A DNA stretch of 64,000 bases from Limonium bicolor (GCA_023374045.1 CM041777.1:481841594-481905593), one strand, 5' to 3'. Positions 31,429 through 42,880 are shown, counted from the stretch's first letter. Program-made: numbers and translations. The notes: generated from the letters alone by a model not told the origin.

Positions 31429-34303
31429 AGAGAGGTTTGGGAATTAATGGTTTGAATTGAGGGCCTTGGAGCCAAATGAGTTGTATTTGTGTTTATATTG
31501 TGGTTTATTGAGATTTTGGGGATTATGTTGTTGTTGATGGACTTTGAGGATTTATTATGTGCTGGTAGGACCCTTGAAAGGGTGTGGCTAGATTAGGAAT
31601 GAAAAGGGTGAGAATTGGTGAAAATGGATGTGTAAGGTTTATGGGGAAGTTTTGGCGAAATTTTAGTAGAAAATGAGTGTTTCGATGATGGCTTGGTGAA
31701 TGGGAGAACCTTGGTGTTCATAGTGTTGGGTAGAGTGGATTAATGGCCTTATAATGGTAGATGGAGAATGGAGATAAGAGAGTGCAAAATCTGTAGCATA
31801 ATGATGCTAGGTGAATTGGAATTTCAAGAAAAAGAGTTGGTGTTTGTAACTTGTGAAACAAGGAGTGAATGTGGGTTTTGGATAATGCAATTGTCTAGGA
31901 ATGAATTGGTTATGGTCAAAAATGATTTGGAGAGGTGGTAGGAGAGTTGAGACCATCAAGAGGGAGTTAGAAGTGCATTAGTGTGCAAAGTGCAAAATGT
32001 GAAAATTGAATTTGTTGAATTTGAACAAGAATTGGGTGGTGGATTAAACCAAGGATTGGGAGTGGTTTAGAGCATGTTTTGAGGTGTTTATTTATGTAGG
32101 AAACTTGTGGAAAGTTTATGGAATGATTAGAGGTGGATTAAGGGTTGATTTGGGGTTGAAAAATGACCTTAGTAGCAGTTTTTAGTAGGGTCCGGGACCT
32201 AGGATATGTACCAAGTCCCGGACCGCATCAAAAAACATGCCGTGAGTGAATGCAGGAATTGGTCCGGGACTTAAGTCCAGGACCAAGTGTGTCAAAAATG
32301 AGCCGAAAGTGCATTACAGGGGTGGTCCGGGACCTTGGGTCCGGACCAAGTCCTGGACCAGAACAAAAATGGCTTAAAATGTGTTTTAAAGTGTTCTAAA
32401 GGTGGGGGATTGATGGGTAACGGTTTTGAATATTGTGAAGACCTTGTTTGGTGACTTTTAAAGGTCCTAAGAAGTATAAACAAGTGTTGGAAGTGATTGA
32501 GAAAGTTGTGAGTTTAAGTACACAAAGTTAAACCGAAATAACGGGGTAAGTACGGGAGTAATAGAAGTTTACACACCGTAAGAGTTTGTTGTTAATGAAA
32601 CATTTTAATAATAATACCAGGTGTTCGGAAACTAACCGGGGAGCGTGAGGTGATGCGTTGGAGTAAATCCTCGGGAACACGGTAGATAACCCATGGTGTA
32701 AGGTATGGTTTTCTTGCAACCTGTGTTCTACCGGGTTACACCGGCTTGTATGCCAACTTATTTTTCTGTGTGTTTCCCACCTTGCAAGATAAATCATGAA
32801 ATGAGTTTATAGTAATTCATTAATGTGGCGTAAATAATTCCGATACCGTTTAACCTTAATTATGTGTTAAACCGTAGCTAACCGACTCTAGGATCACATA
32901 AGCGATCGGTATTCGGATTAAACGTCCCAACCTACGGGAACGTTCTAACTACGGCTATCCGTGCGTTAGTGTATATTGTGGTTGTGTGTGTGATGTGTGT
33001 GGTTTTGTTTAGTATATTGTTATTTAACGAATGTTGTTGTGCATGTTTGTCGAATGGGATATTGCCTCCCTTGTGTGTGATTAACCAAGTTTATAACACC
33101 ATACGGTGTCATGATGTGATAAGTTCCATAAAGGAACTTCTAACTAATATGTATATATTATGGGGGGGTGAGGAATCCGGTCGTTCCGGTCGCGCGCGTT
33201 GTTTGGAAGTTATCTCTATATTTAAATTAACTCCCACTCTGTTATGTTATGGATGTTTTTCCTCCTTGGATTACAATCACCCACGAGCTTAACCAAAGCT
33301 TACCTACCTTGATTATTATTCGGGGCTAGGGGGAATACTGTTATGTTAAGGTTGTTTTCCTTCCTTAGATTACAACCACCCGCAAGCTTAACCAAGGCTT
33401 ACCTATCTCATCATTATTAGAGCTAGGGGGAAATTGTGTATGATGTGATCGGGCCTATATTACGGCCTACACATCTAAGTGAAGTAAATGTGTACGGTGT
33501 GCTCGGACTTATATTTTCTCCGGCACATCCTAAGTAAGGTGTACGTTCTCTAAGAAGAACGGTGTTAAGTTGTATACATGTTGTTATTTGAAGTATGTTG
33601 TTATGTTGTGTATGTTGATCTCCGAAATCAACCTCGTACAAATATAAGGGGTAATTAAGTATAACCCGATTAAATGGGTGTGTGTCGTCTAACAAGGAAT
33701 AGCTCCATTAGGGTAGAACCCTCAAGGGTCAATAACACAATAATGTGATCTAACCGATGTGATGTGCTAATCTTATGTTTGTATCCTGTACATTGGATGT
33801 GTGAATTATAAGCATGACTTGTATGTATAGTTTCATGCATGTTTTAAATATATGTAACCGCATGCTCAGATGACAAATAGTTGTGCGTGGCCCGGTAGCA
33901 TACGGGCTGCAGGATTACCATACCAGCAAAGGTGTTGACCCCCTTTGGGGGCCCCCATTACTTTTCAGGTACAATGAAGCTGGTAGCCGTTCGAGAGTAG
34001 GACGGGTTAAATGTTTATGTACGGGTGGCTATTTAGTTTAGCGCGATATTGATAATGGAATGTATTAGACTCGGTACAGTTTGGATTGTAGATGTATTTG
34101 TATTCAGATTATAATGGATTTGTAAATGTAAGTGTAGTGCTCGGTAATCTTGTCCATCAGACCGGTACGTTGTGTATGTAGTAGCCTTGTTAGCCACGTG
34201 GGTGGCTAACGGCGTGTAACACCCATTGATTTAGTCAGTGTTTATGATGTAAGTTCCGCTGCGATTAATGGTTAAGTGTGGTGTTATTAGTTGGGGTGTT
34301 ACA
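31429..34303 (+). repeat. 5' LTR, second part
   Basis: It continues the LTR begun at 24826 after the nested solo LTR and its TSD. It ends TTGGGGTGTTACA at 34303, followed by AAAAG and a tRNA-iMet PBS. The block GTGGCCCGGTAGCATACGGG at 33887 and GTTAGCCACGTGGGTGGCTA at 34190 match the minus-strand LTR near 16470 and 16130. A GC-rich dyad array lies at 32190-32360. No gene is seen. Confidence 0.82.
32185..32365. repeat. Three GGTCCGGGACC-type inverted repeats in the LTR
   Basis: GGTCCGGGACCT...AAGTCCCGGACC, GGTCCGGGACTT...AGTCCAGGACC and GGTCCGGGACCTTGGGTCCGGACC lie at about 32189-32224, 32261-32284 and 32325-32360. Their place in the LTR corresponds to the GTCCGAAC arrays of related LTRs, but the sequence differs. 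Confidence 0.8.
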
Positions 34304-34308
34304 AAAAG

Positions 34309-34320
34309 TGGTATCAGAGC
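34309..34320 (+). other. Primer-binding site (tRNA-iMet type)
   Basis: TGGTATCAGAGC, five bases after the LTR end at 34303. It shows that the LTR is a 5' LTR with an internal region to its right. Confidence 0.93.
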
Positions 34321-34832
34321 GAAGTATCGTTCTGATGACTGAATTACCGAGCTTAGGAAGTACCGAGTTAGGATTTTAGTACTTTGGGATAAGGGTTGAG
34401 CGATAGCGTGAGAGATACGCTAATTAGGAATTACCAGTGTGTACTGGAAACCTACAATATCCGTCCCGCCCTCCACAAACCCTGTTTTATAACTTGGGAA
34501 AGAACGCCAGAGAGATGGAAGTCCTCTCATACTCGGGAAACCCAATCCGGCTGTCATTAAACATCTCTGTAAGTACGGAGAACCTGTCATACGGTAGATT
34601 CCAAAAAGTGGGAATCCCGGAGATGGTTTCTACCTGAACAATGTTAACCGCATTAAATAGCGAAGAATGAAGGATCCTACACAAAAGAGAGTGGAATTTC
34701 CGGCAACCTGGGTCGACATGCCGAGCAGTCGAGAAAAACCAGCTTGCAACGCACCAACCGTGCAACAGACGAGAAGTGAAGTAATGAAACCCGAGACGAG
34801 TGTATACGGGACTACAAATGTTAAATAATACA
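34321..34832 (+). other. Leader of plus-strand Del/Tekay-like element, cut by gap
   Basis: 34321-34385 matches the leader of the minus-strand element (GAAGTATCGTTCTGATGACT). From about 34440 to the gap I find no Gag-like frame; the sequence may be rearranged. Confidence 0.6.
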
Positions 34833-35332
34833 NNNNNNNNNNNNNNNNNNNNNNNNNNNNNNNNNNNNNNNNNNNNNNNNNNNNNNNNNNNNNNNNNNNN
34901 NNNNNNNNNNNNNNNNNNNNNNNNNNNNNNNNNNNNNNNNNNNNNNNNNNNNNNNNNNNNNNNNNNNNNNNNNNNNNNNNNNNNNNNNNNNNNNNNNNNN
35001 NNNNNNNNNNNNNNNNNNNNNNNNNNNNNNNNNNNNNNNNNNNNNNNNNNNNNNNNNNNNNNNNNNNNNNNNNNNNNNNNNNNNNNNNNNNNNNNNNNNN
35101 NNNNNNNNNNNNNNNNNNNNNNNNNNNNNNNNNNNNNNNNNNNNNNNNNNNNNNNNNNNNNNNNNNNNNNNNNNNNNNNNNNNNNNNNNNNNNNNNNNNN
35201 NNNNNNNNNNNNNNNNNNNNNNNNNNNNNNNNNNNNNNNNNNNNNNNNNNNNNNNNNNNNNNNNNNNNNNNNNNNNNNNNNNNNNNNNNNNNNNNNNNNN
35301 NNNNNNNNNNNNNNNNNNNNNNNNNNNNNNNN
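34833..35332. other. Assembly gap, 500 N
   Basis: Placeholder gap of exactly 500 N between a gypsy leader and a CACTA end; the two sides do not belong together. Confidence 0.99.
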
Positions 35333-35716
35333 CGTCGTGGTTTCTTTCTTAAAAGATGACGCTCTTCCAACAAGAATTAGCGATGGAATAGTCCGTAGCC
35401 AATTCGTCGCTAACATAAGACCAAACGAGGTCGTTTTGTTTCTTAAAAAATCCATCGCCAAATAAAACAAATTTAAAATTAAAATGTCTAAGGATTTAGC
35501 GACGAATTGAATATCGTCGCCATTTAGCGACGGACGTTCCGTCGCTAATCCATTGCAAATGATGGCGCCAGATGACAAATTTTGTGCACTGTTGTTCCCA
35601 CCCGCTTTCTGTCACTAGTCTGTCTCGAAACCGTCACTAAAAGTGTCCGTCTCTAATCCGCCGCAAATTCGTCGCTAGAATAAAGTCCGTCGCTAAACGC
35701 ATGTTTTCTAGTAGTG
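35333..35716. mobile_element. Terminal part of a CACTA (En/Spm) transposon
   Basis: It ends TTTTCTAGTAGTG at 35704-35716, the reverse complement of the plant CACTA terminal inverted repeat CACTACTAGAAAA. Inside are subterminal motifs GTCGCTAA and TTAGCGACGG in both orientations (e.g. 35361, 35405, 35496, 35525, 35537, 35660, 35690), the expected transposase-binding region. The other end and any transposase are lost in or beyond the gap. GTT directly after the terminus may be one copy of the 3-bp TSD. Confidence 0.85.
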
Positions 35717-36314
35717 GTTGTTAATCGTGTGTGTCAATTCATGCATTCTCCCACTGATCATCATTGGCGTGCTGTCAAACGCATTCTTCGCTACCTCAAT
35801 GGTGCTCAACATCATTATCTTCACTTCACGCCGATATCCACGACCTCTTTGTTAGCTTATTCAGATGCTGGATGGCTCTCCGACCCTGATGACAGCCGTT
35901 CACAATATGGGTATGCCATTTATCATGGTCCGAACCTTATCAATGGGACTTCAAGAAAACAAAAAGTAGTTGCTCGCTCGAGCACTGAAGCTGAATATTG
36001 TTCACTCGCCTATACTGCTGCTGAACTTTCATGGCTACGACATCTTTTATCAGATCTCTCATTATCTCTCTCCATTCCTCCAAAAATCTTGTGCGATAAT
36101 GTAGGAGCTATTTTTATGAGTAAAAATCCCGTTATCAGCACCAGGTCCAAACACATTGCTCTCGATTTTCACTTTGTTCGAGAACAAGTTGAATCTGTAA
36201 CTCTTCGTGTTGCTCACGTGTCCTCCGTTGATCAAATTGCTGACTCTCTGGGTAAAAATCGTCTTCTTACTCTTCGTCACAAGCTTCATGTTTGTCCAGC
36301 CCTTGAACTTGACT
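35717..36314 (+). pseudogene. pol: Ty1/copia RNase H, C-terminal part of pol
   Basis: The frame is open from the CACTA junction: VCQFMHSPTDHHWRAVKRIL, AYSDAGWLSDPDDSRSQYGY, then KVVARSSTEAEYCSLAYTAA, ELSWLRHLL, ILCDNVGAI and ISTRSKHIALDFHFVREQVE. The RNase H acidic residues (D in YSDAGW, E in STEAEY, D in CDN) are present. The 5' part of the element was displaced by the CACTA insertion and the gap. The lineage looks Ale-like. Confidence 0.88.
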
Positions 36315-36554
36315 GGGGGGGGGGGGGGGGTAATAACAGTCATTTCTTTCAGTTCCTATAAATGAGTAAGATTGGAACATTTCATATGTAATTATTCGTA
36401 GGTTGTTAAATCTGTTTCATATTTTTCTTCTGATAGTTATCTCTTTCTCCTAATAGTTAGTTCTCTTTATGTTGTTTTTTTGTGTATATATATCGATGTA
36501 CTTCAAGGTATTCAAACATCAATACAAATATCCTTTCACAAGTACTCTCACACT
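36315..36554 (+). repeat. Copia polypurine tract and 3' LTR
   Basis: A run of 16 G (36315-36330) follows the RNase H frame where the polypurine tract belongs. The likely LTR runs from TAATAACAG (36331; the usual leading TG is missing, possibly miscalled by the G run) to CTCTCACA near 36554, about 224 bp, with ATATATATCGATG upstream of the CT-rich end. No 5' partner is in the window. Confidence 0.65.
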
Positions 36555-37125
36555 GAAATTTGTGGTGATAGCAAAAACTGGGTAAAGGTTGTCACCAACA
36601 AGCACGAAGCTAGCCGAAGATTCGCCGTCTAGTTCACTAGCGTTAGGGGATGATGAGGCACCAGCGGGAGGAAAGAAAGATGTAATAATGTGGGGGAATC
36701 AAGAGGAAATATGGTGGGCGGTCATGAGGGTATTAGGAGGAAAGAAAGATGTGCGGAGATTGTGGGTCACAATATACGGGTTGAGGGGATAGGAGAGAGC
36801 GGAGGTGTGTTGTAGAGTGCACTGACGTGTGGTGGCGGCGATGGAGACAAAGCTTGCTGGAGAAGACGGTGGCAATTTGAGGACGGTGATGAGGGAATCA
36901 GTAGGAAAGAAAGAAGACTAGGAAGTGGGAAAGAAAGGCGGGGCAGGGTGTGTCTGTGTTTTAACTTTTAACGACTGTACAACACGGCTAAGGCAGGATC
37001 CATGTTTTAAAATTTCCCCGTGTTTTTATATTTGTCCTCTCCAAGATATATTGAATTGAAGTATCAATCCTTTAAATAAAAAAAACATTTGAAGTATCAA
37101 TCCTGCTTGGCTAAAAGAATATGTA
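36555..37125. other. Unassigned DNA
   Basis: I see no supported gene. GGAGGAAAGAAAGATGT occurs at about 36667 and 36737 as a short direct repeat, with a weaker version near 36904. The open frame at 36589-36792 has no recognisable product. Confidence 0.5.
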
Positions 37126-37366
37126 TGTTATAATGTTGAGAAATGAGAGTAAGGGAATATAGGAGACAATGAAGGAGGAAATGGGCATAATTCTTGTATT
37201 CCATTATACGTCCTTATATAGTACACAATATCAACCTTTGAGTGGTAGGAATACAAAATATGAATGGTCTCTAATAAAGAGTCTAAGGAGGTTACGAGAG
37301 TTTCATAGATGAAGGGTTTAGGGTAGACCAAAAGACATGTGAATGTACATCTACTAAATAGGGTCA
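37126..37366 (-). repeat. LTR of a second copia element (minus strand)
   Basis: On the minus strand a purine-rich tract (ATCCAAGGGTGGAG) is followed by TGACCC... at 37366, and the segment ends ...CATTATAACA at 37126, 241 bp. It has a TATATAAGG-like box near 37215 (minus strand). It lies downstream of a decayed copia RNase H on the same strand, so it is a 3' LTR. Confidence 0.7.
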
Positions 37367-38060
37367 CTCCACCCTTGGATGTACATCCTATTATGCTGCC
37401 TCGTTAAAAACCTTGCCAGGAAAAAATCATTGGGACAAAGACCATGGTCAAGGAAAAAAGGGTACAATTTAAAATGTCTTTCTCCCCCTCAATTTAACAA
37501 AGTGTCTCTTTGATGTTGCATACCAATATCACGAACAAGCTCCTTAAAACTCTTGTAGGAAGTAACTTGGTAAATAAATCAGCTAGATTCTAATCGGACC
37601 GAATCTTGCGAACATCAAGAATACCCTTGGTCAAAAGCTGATGGATTAAGAAGAATTTTGGTGATATTTGCTTCGTTCGATCACTTTTGATGTATCCTTG
37701 ACTTATGCAATGCACGCATAATTATCCTTGAATATCACCGCCGGCTTTTTTGAATCTGAACGAAGGTCACAAAAATCAATATATGATGGATAACTGATCT
37801 GAGCCACACACATTCTCTTCCCGATTTTTATAGAGTGATCAATTTGTCATTATTTGATGAAGTTTCCACTATAGTCTGCTTCGTTGAACACCATGAAATG
37901 GCAGTTCCACCATATATATCATAGCACTCATCTTCGTACAGAAATCTCATGATAGAATTCTTATTAAAACTTTGCTCAGAAAACTCTGTGGTGCAAAAAA
38001 CCAAAACAATGAGAAAACATAACCACATAAAGATTCCCCCCCCCCTGAATTTGACATATA
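37367..38060 (-). pseudogene. pol: Copia RNase H / pol C-terminus (minus strand, decayed)
   Basis: The minus strand from about 37930 reads YGGTAISWCSTKQTIVETSS, RECVWLRSVIHHI, then KPAVIFKDNYACIA, TSKVIERSKYH and NLADLFTKLLPT near 37560, the end of a copia RNase H and its C-terminal tail. There are several stops and frameshifts. After it comes the typical copia stretch with CCTTGCCAGG and ATTGGGACAAAG (plus 37410-37440) before the LTR. Confidence 0.75.
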
Positions 38061-38460
38061 TGAATGTGTGCCAACATTCATTCCACAAATATGTCATCAA
38101 TTATCATCATTTTGACGTTGATGAAGAGGGAGAATTATGGTGATGTATGTTTACCGAGAATCATCACCTTACTAAATGGTAAGTCTTATATCACCATTAA
38201 ATCATTCACAAGTATAACATATATAATGGATTCTTGACCTGAGCTTCACACATTTCTTTTCTAGCATATAAAGGATACTAATTTTGTGTGATCCAATTTG
38301 CTCCTAGGGTCTATTTGATATTCGCATAAGATGAATATCCTTTTAGTAGTCATGCATTATCAACATAACTTTACTCAACTCATATACATGAGCCTAATGC
38401 AAACAAACAATGCACTCTCATGTATTTGAACTTAATATCTACATATGTGCCTTCTTAGAG
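38061..38460. other. Unassigned AT-rich DNA
   Basis: It may be more of the decayed copia element, but I find no convincing motif. A run of nine or more C at 38038-38046 lies just before it. Confidence 0.4.
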
Positions 38461-39023
38461 TGTAACACCCCTACTAACTCGGCTCCTAATTGTCATATAA
38501 TCGTCGTACATAATATTTAAATCACAACGGTAATAACAAACTGTCGTACTAATGGTGTTACCGTCATCACTCGCCCATACGAGTGATAACGCGTTACATG
38601 ATAATCAACATACGAAACGTATTTCCGCAGTGACCACAAGAGATAGATAGCAGTGCTTAAATAAAACCAAAATATATACAACATAAGTCCGTCTTATACA
38701 TAATTCCGTACATGTGAGCATCTAAACGAACGTACACCTCGGTTCACAAAACCCGAGTCCAAAATAACGACCGTATCAGTCTGTACCAAGGCCTATCCAA
38801 AAGTATCGCTAAACAACAGTCGCGCCCCGCGTCGACCCACAGCTAGTCTCCTGAAAATAAACATGGTTGTGGTATGGAATCATCCCCTGCTGAGTACGTT
38901 ATCACATGCCCCGTCATGCCCCCTCAAACCCCTCAATTAATTGGTCGAGAGCATGAGATCCATTTACATACAACACCGTTTTAACAATTAAACTGTAAAA
39001 CAATTCAACAGTAATAACCATAC
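38461..39023 (-). repeat. LTR fragment (3' end, minus strand) interrupted by element B
   Basis: The plus strand begins TGTAACACCCCTACTAAC (reverse of the LTR end) and matches 30930-31423 in reverse, including GTCGAGAGCATGAGATCCAT. It stops at 39023 where element B starts. The flank left of 38461 (AGAG) is not a PBS, so it is a solo or 3' LTR. Confidence 0.82.
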
Positions 39024-39104
39024 TGAAGAGGGGAAAATACGCCCAGAAGACCCAAAAAGAGAGCAACAACCCAACAGAGCAAAGAGCAGGGAAAGGGAGG
39101 CCAA

Positions 39105-39325
39105 GGCAACGACCGGGCGTCCCCGTCCAGGCCCAGGTAGGCCGCAAGCAACGACCGGTCGTCTGTGACCGGTCGCCATAGGAAGCATTTCGATCGGTCA
39201 TTTACGACCAGTCGCCAGGAGTACGAGATATAGTATAGAAGGCGCCCGGTCGTTTGTGACCGGGCACCAAATACACCAAATATAGCACGGATACGACCGG
39301 TCGCCTGTGACCGGCCCGTAAGAGG
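39105..39325. repeat. GACCGGTC inverted-repeat array in element B LTR
   Basis: Units CGACCGGTCG-TCTGT-GACCGGTCGCC (39152), CGATCGGTCATTTACGACCA (39191), CCCGGTCGTTTGTGACCGGG (39245) and CGACCGGTCGCCTGTGACCG (39294), about 40-55 bases apart. Each can fold as a hairpin, and CGACCGGTCG is itself a perfect 10-bp palindrome. The array lies in U3, upstream of the TATA box. Confidence 0.88.
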
Positions 39326-39460
39326 GCAAAACAAGTACGGGTAGCGACCAAAAGATAGGGAAATTAGGGTAAGATATTTATCAGATATTTTTAGGCTCGC
39401 CAAGATATTTATGTGCCAACCTGGCACAATGTAACGGGCTAAAAGGCCAGTGATAAACAC

Positions 39461-39468
39461 TATAAATA
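39461..39468 (+). promoter_or_regulatory. TATA box of element B 5' LTR
   Basis: TATAAATA in CACTATAAATAGGGGTTCAC, the same block as in element A. Start of transcription is expected near 39495. Confidence 0.75.
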
Positions 39469-39682
39469 GGGGTTCACCCCCTCAAAAAAGGCACGCGAAC
39501 AGTACCCGAGAATCCTCACTGTTGCATTGCGCTGTCACGAATCCCTCTTTCTTTCTTCTCACCCCTTTTTTCGGTAACAAGGTAACTCGATAGAACTTGA
39601 AGAGCTTGATGATAGATTAGGACCCTGATTGAGGAATTGGGAGAAGACTGCTTAGGAACCTAGGGATTTATACCATTTCATT

Positions 39683-39699
39683 TGGCGCCGTCTGTGGGA
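39683..39699 (+). other. Primer-binding site of element B
   Basis: TGGCGCCGTCTGTGGGA, two bases after the LTR end, identical to element A. Confidence 0.87.
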
Positions 39700-39817
39700 A
39701 GAGAACAGCTCAGATCTAGCAACCACGAGTCCACCAACAAGAATAATAACTTTGGAAAACATACGAAGTCGACACATCTGAGAGCAAAATTGTGTTTTTT
39801 GCAGGTTAGGTACGAAG

Positions 39818-41171
39818 ATGGCACCCAGAACAAGGAAAAATCTGCAAACCAACGACGGAAGCACTGGGCCCGAGGCAACCCACGACTCCATTTCCAAAAA
39901 AGACTTGGAAAACATGCTGGCGAGCCTCACTAGATCAATCGACGAAAAAATCGTGGAAGGAAACGAGCTCCTGCAACAGGAATTGATGCAGAGGACGAGG
40001 AATTCCAGCGAAAGTGGGAGGAGATGTCCGAGGCGATAGACCTCCTGAAGGGACGGGATGCGGCCGGAAGCAATGACGGGAAAAGAGGCACCCGTGGGGA
40101 GGCCTTAATCACCATCGAAGAAGAAGATGATGATACCATTGACATGAGCCTGTACCCCTTCTCTGAGAAGATCCGCAGAGCTAAACTCCCGCCTCACTTC
40201 GTCGCCCCGGCGGTGGAGAAGTACGATGGCACTGGGGATCCCGCTCAGCACATAAAGAAGTTCATGTTCGCCATGAACACCCAGGGGATTAGTTCCCTCG
40301 CCCTGTGCAATTTGTTCCCTGGAACACTTTCCAAGAGGGCCTTGAGCTGGATCTCGTCCAGACCACCCCAGTCGATCTCCAGTTTCAAACAGCTGACCGA
40401 GGAATTCCAACAGTACTTTGCGGCCAGTAAGAAGGTGAAAAGAGAAACGATAGAGCTCATGGATGTAAAGCAGGCGAAGGGAGAGACTGTAAAGGAATAC
40501 AGCGAGCGGTTCCACAAGCAGGTGGCTGAAATCGACGACATCGATGAGAAGATACTGATCAAAGCCTTCGGTAATGGCTTGGCCCACCCACGCCTCGCTG
40601 GAAAGATAGCCACCAAGGCGCCAAAGTCGCATGGTGAGTTAGCTGAGATGATCCACGACTTCCTCAAGTCGGAAGTTGCGGAGAATAAGGCCAAGGAGCT
40701 CCTCAACAGCTTTAGAGCCCCAGCTGTGGGTGAGAAGAAGGCAGGCCAGACAGGTGGGGCGGTTGCGGCCGGAGGATCGCACCAGGGGGGAAGCCGATAC
40801 AAGCCTTATTCCAAAACCCCGACCCCCCAGGGACAGCAAGCCTCGAGCTCCAGAACTTTCCCGACGGTATCGATAGACCCAGGAAAATATGCCGCCGCCG
40901 TAAGAGAAGGGCTTCTACCCCCACCAAGAAAACCCTTCCCGGGAGAGGTGCCGGTGGCCTTCTGTGAGTACCATGGGCACCGCAGCCACAGAACCGTAAA
41001 CTGTGCGAACCTCGCCAAGGAGCTAAGGATAATTGAGGAGAACAAGAAGAAAGGAAGGGGAGGCCAGCAAGGCAGCACCATGGTAGCCAGTCCTCTCGGC
41101 CAAAACCAGAGGGAGAGGTCCACCCCGAATTGGACCATAGCAAGTCCTTCGGGGTAATTACAGGTCTGTAA
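39818..41171 (+). pseudogene. gag: Gag of element B (frameshifted)
   Basis: It starts MAPRTRKN, as in element A. One base is missing near 39990 (after LLQQELMQR), and the frame resumes at 40024 with the acidic segment and the capsid core (YDGTGDPAQH, LFPGTLSKRALSW, YSERFHKQVAEIDDID), then the Cys/His knuckle CEYHGHRSHRTVNC at about 40962-41003. A second frameshift lies near 41075-41110; the original frame ends HPELDHSKSF...ITGL-stop at 41171, matching element A, rather than the stop at 41157. Core protein identity to A is high while third positions differ. Confidence 0.88.
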
Positions 41172-41393
41172 ATTGCCTAGGGTAATTCTCTAGGATAGGG
41201 GGCGAAGTCCCCCCTTTTAGAAGAAAAAAAAATCACCTCTGTACCCGACTGGGGGCTGTAATTCGTTACTGTTTTATTAAAGCTTTCTTATATATGAGTA
41301 GTTGCATCCCGATAAAGTTTCACATATCTCGAAATCCACGATAAAACAACAATAAAAAAAAACTAATGAAATCCTCCTTGAGAATGCTTACAG
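41164..41393 (+). other. Predicted gag-pol intron, element B
   Basis: Donor ATTACAG|GTCTGTAAATT, acceptor TGCTTACAG|GACTATT, 230 bp, AT-rich. Removal joins ...ITG to LFSEVGPLTP in frame, as in element A. The Gag stop TAA lies at 41169-41171, just inside the intron. The intron sequence is largely unlike that of A while position, phase and the stop after the donor are kept. Confidence 0.72.
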
Positions 41394-42090
41394 GACTATT
41401 CTCAGAAGTAGGGCCCCTGACCCCCAATGAGAGGAAAAGACACGTCCACGAGGTTCACCGGGAACTCCCGGACAAGAAGGATACGAAGCACCAAAAGCTC
41501 CCCCCAATCTACTTCACCGAGGACGATGAAGACGGAGTCCTGTACCCGCACAACGATCCACTGGTCATAAGGGCTCAGGTAAATGACCGCATGATGGGAG
41601 GAATCCTGGTCGATAGCGGGGCAGGTGCAAACGTCATTTCTGTCGAGGCAGTAAGGAAACTCGAAATACCGGAAGATAAGATCAAACCTTACTCAGCCGT
41701 ACTGGGAGGTTTTGTAGGAGGAATCTCGGCTAAATCTACAGGGAGCGTCGACTTCACCATTACCCTAGGGCAAGGGGACGAGAGGCGCACGGAAGAGCTG
41801 ACGGCCTTCATCCTTCCCGGGCTCTCTGGGTACAACATGTACCTCGGGCGGCCGGGAATAAATGCCTTCAGAGCCATCTGTAGCACCCATCACCTGAAGA
41901 TGAAGTACCTGACCAGGTCAGGGAAGCTCGTCACGGTAAGAGGGAGCCAGAAAGTCGCGCGGGTATGCGAGGTACGGATCATGGAAAACCTACCAGGAAA
42001 TGAGACTGTCAAAACCGTGGGGTCTGAGAAGGAATTCAAGGGAAAGCTCCCCCTCCCCGACGAAACGACGGAACGGTACGGGGCCCCCGC
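41394..42090 (+). pseudogene. pol: Protease, element B
   Basis: The frame is intact from FSEVGPLTPNERKR through the catalytic motif ILVDSGAGANVIS (about 41606-41644), the flap-like AVLGGFVGGISAKSTG and the C-terminal YLGRPGINAF, to GKLPLP near 42055. It needs the predicted splice to be joined to Gag; an ATG at 41366 lies inside the intron. Relative to A about 105 bases between protease and RT are missing and the frame shifts near 42095. Confidence 0.85.
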
Positions 42091-42880
42091 TGATCTCCCA
42101 AAAGAGGGCCACGTTCGCCTGGAGCACGGAAGAGATGCCCGGAATAGACCCAGACGTTATCCAGCATGACCTCAACGTAGACCCCGCGCATCCAGCAATC
42201 CGCCAAAGAAGAAGGGTGATCGGGGCCGAGAGGGACCAGGCTGCTCGAGAAGAAGTCAAAAAACTCCTGCAGGCGGGCTTTATCAGAGAAGTGTCTTACC
42301 CCAAGTGGCTGGCGAACGTAGTCATGGTAAAGAAATCTAATGGGAAATGGAGAATGTGTGTGGACTTCACCGACCTGAATAAGGCATGTCCCAAAGATTT
42401 TTACCCATTGCCATCGATTGACCGACTGGTCGTCTCGTCAGCCCAAAGCTCCGTCCTGAGCTTCCTAGATGCATTCTCCGGGTATAACCAGATAAAGATG
42501 AACGAGAAGGACTCCGAGAAAACTTCTTTCGTCACCTCGGCAGGAGTCTTCTGCTATAAGGTGATGCCATTCGGGCTAAAAAACGCCGGCGCGACTTTCC
42601 AACGAATGATAGACAAAGTGTTCCGGGAGCAACTCTCGAGAAATGTGGAGGCCTATGTGGATGACATAGTCGTGAGAAGCCCGTCCAAGGAGCAGCACAT
42701 GAAAGACTTGGAGGAGACATTCACCACGCTTGACAAATTCCAAATCAAGCTAAACCCGGAGAAGTGTGTATTCGGAGTCACCAAAGGAAAATTCCTTGGT
42801 TTCATCGTTGGGCAGCGGGGAATAGAGGTCGATCCAGAAAAGACCCAGGCGATTCTCGACCTCAGCCCCCCAGGAGCATC
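42091..42880 (+). pseudogene. pol: Reverse transcriptase, element B
   Basis: From RATFAWSTEEMPGIDPDVIQ the frame is open. RT motifs are KWLANVVMVKKSNGKWRMCV, LDAFSGYNQI, MPFGLKNAGATFQRM, YVDDIVV with the catalytic pair near 42654-42665, and LNPEKCVFGVTKGKFLGF. One base is lost near 42877 (DLSPP then a wrong frame). Protein similarity to element A is very high. Confidence 0.88.

Larger units (their letters stand above)
39024..39680 (+). repeat. 5' LTR of Tat-lineage element B (657 bp)
   Basis: It starts TGAAGAGGGGAAAATACG, ends CCATTTCA before the PBS and matches the 3' LTR at 49968-50571 at roughly 98%. It carries CGACCGGTCG dyads (39105-39325), a TATA box at 39461 and GTTGCATTGCGCTGTCACGA downstream. 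The 5' copy seems to lack three bases (TGA) found at the start of the 3' copy. Confidence 0.93.

Noticed and set aside
31424..31700. A host gene after the solo LTR
   Set aside because: The sequence is the continuation of the interrupted outer LTR, shown by the ATTTT duplication and the later PBS.
34487..35578. Long open frames spanning the second gap
   Set aside because: They are produced by reading through N and have no protein support.
36589..36792. Possible small host gene
   Set aside because: Short, with an internal direct repeat, no recognisable motif and flanked by copia remnants; kept as unassigned DNA.
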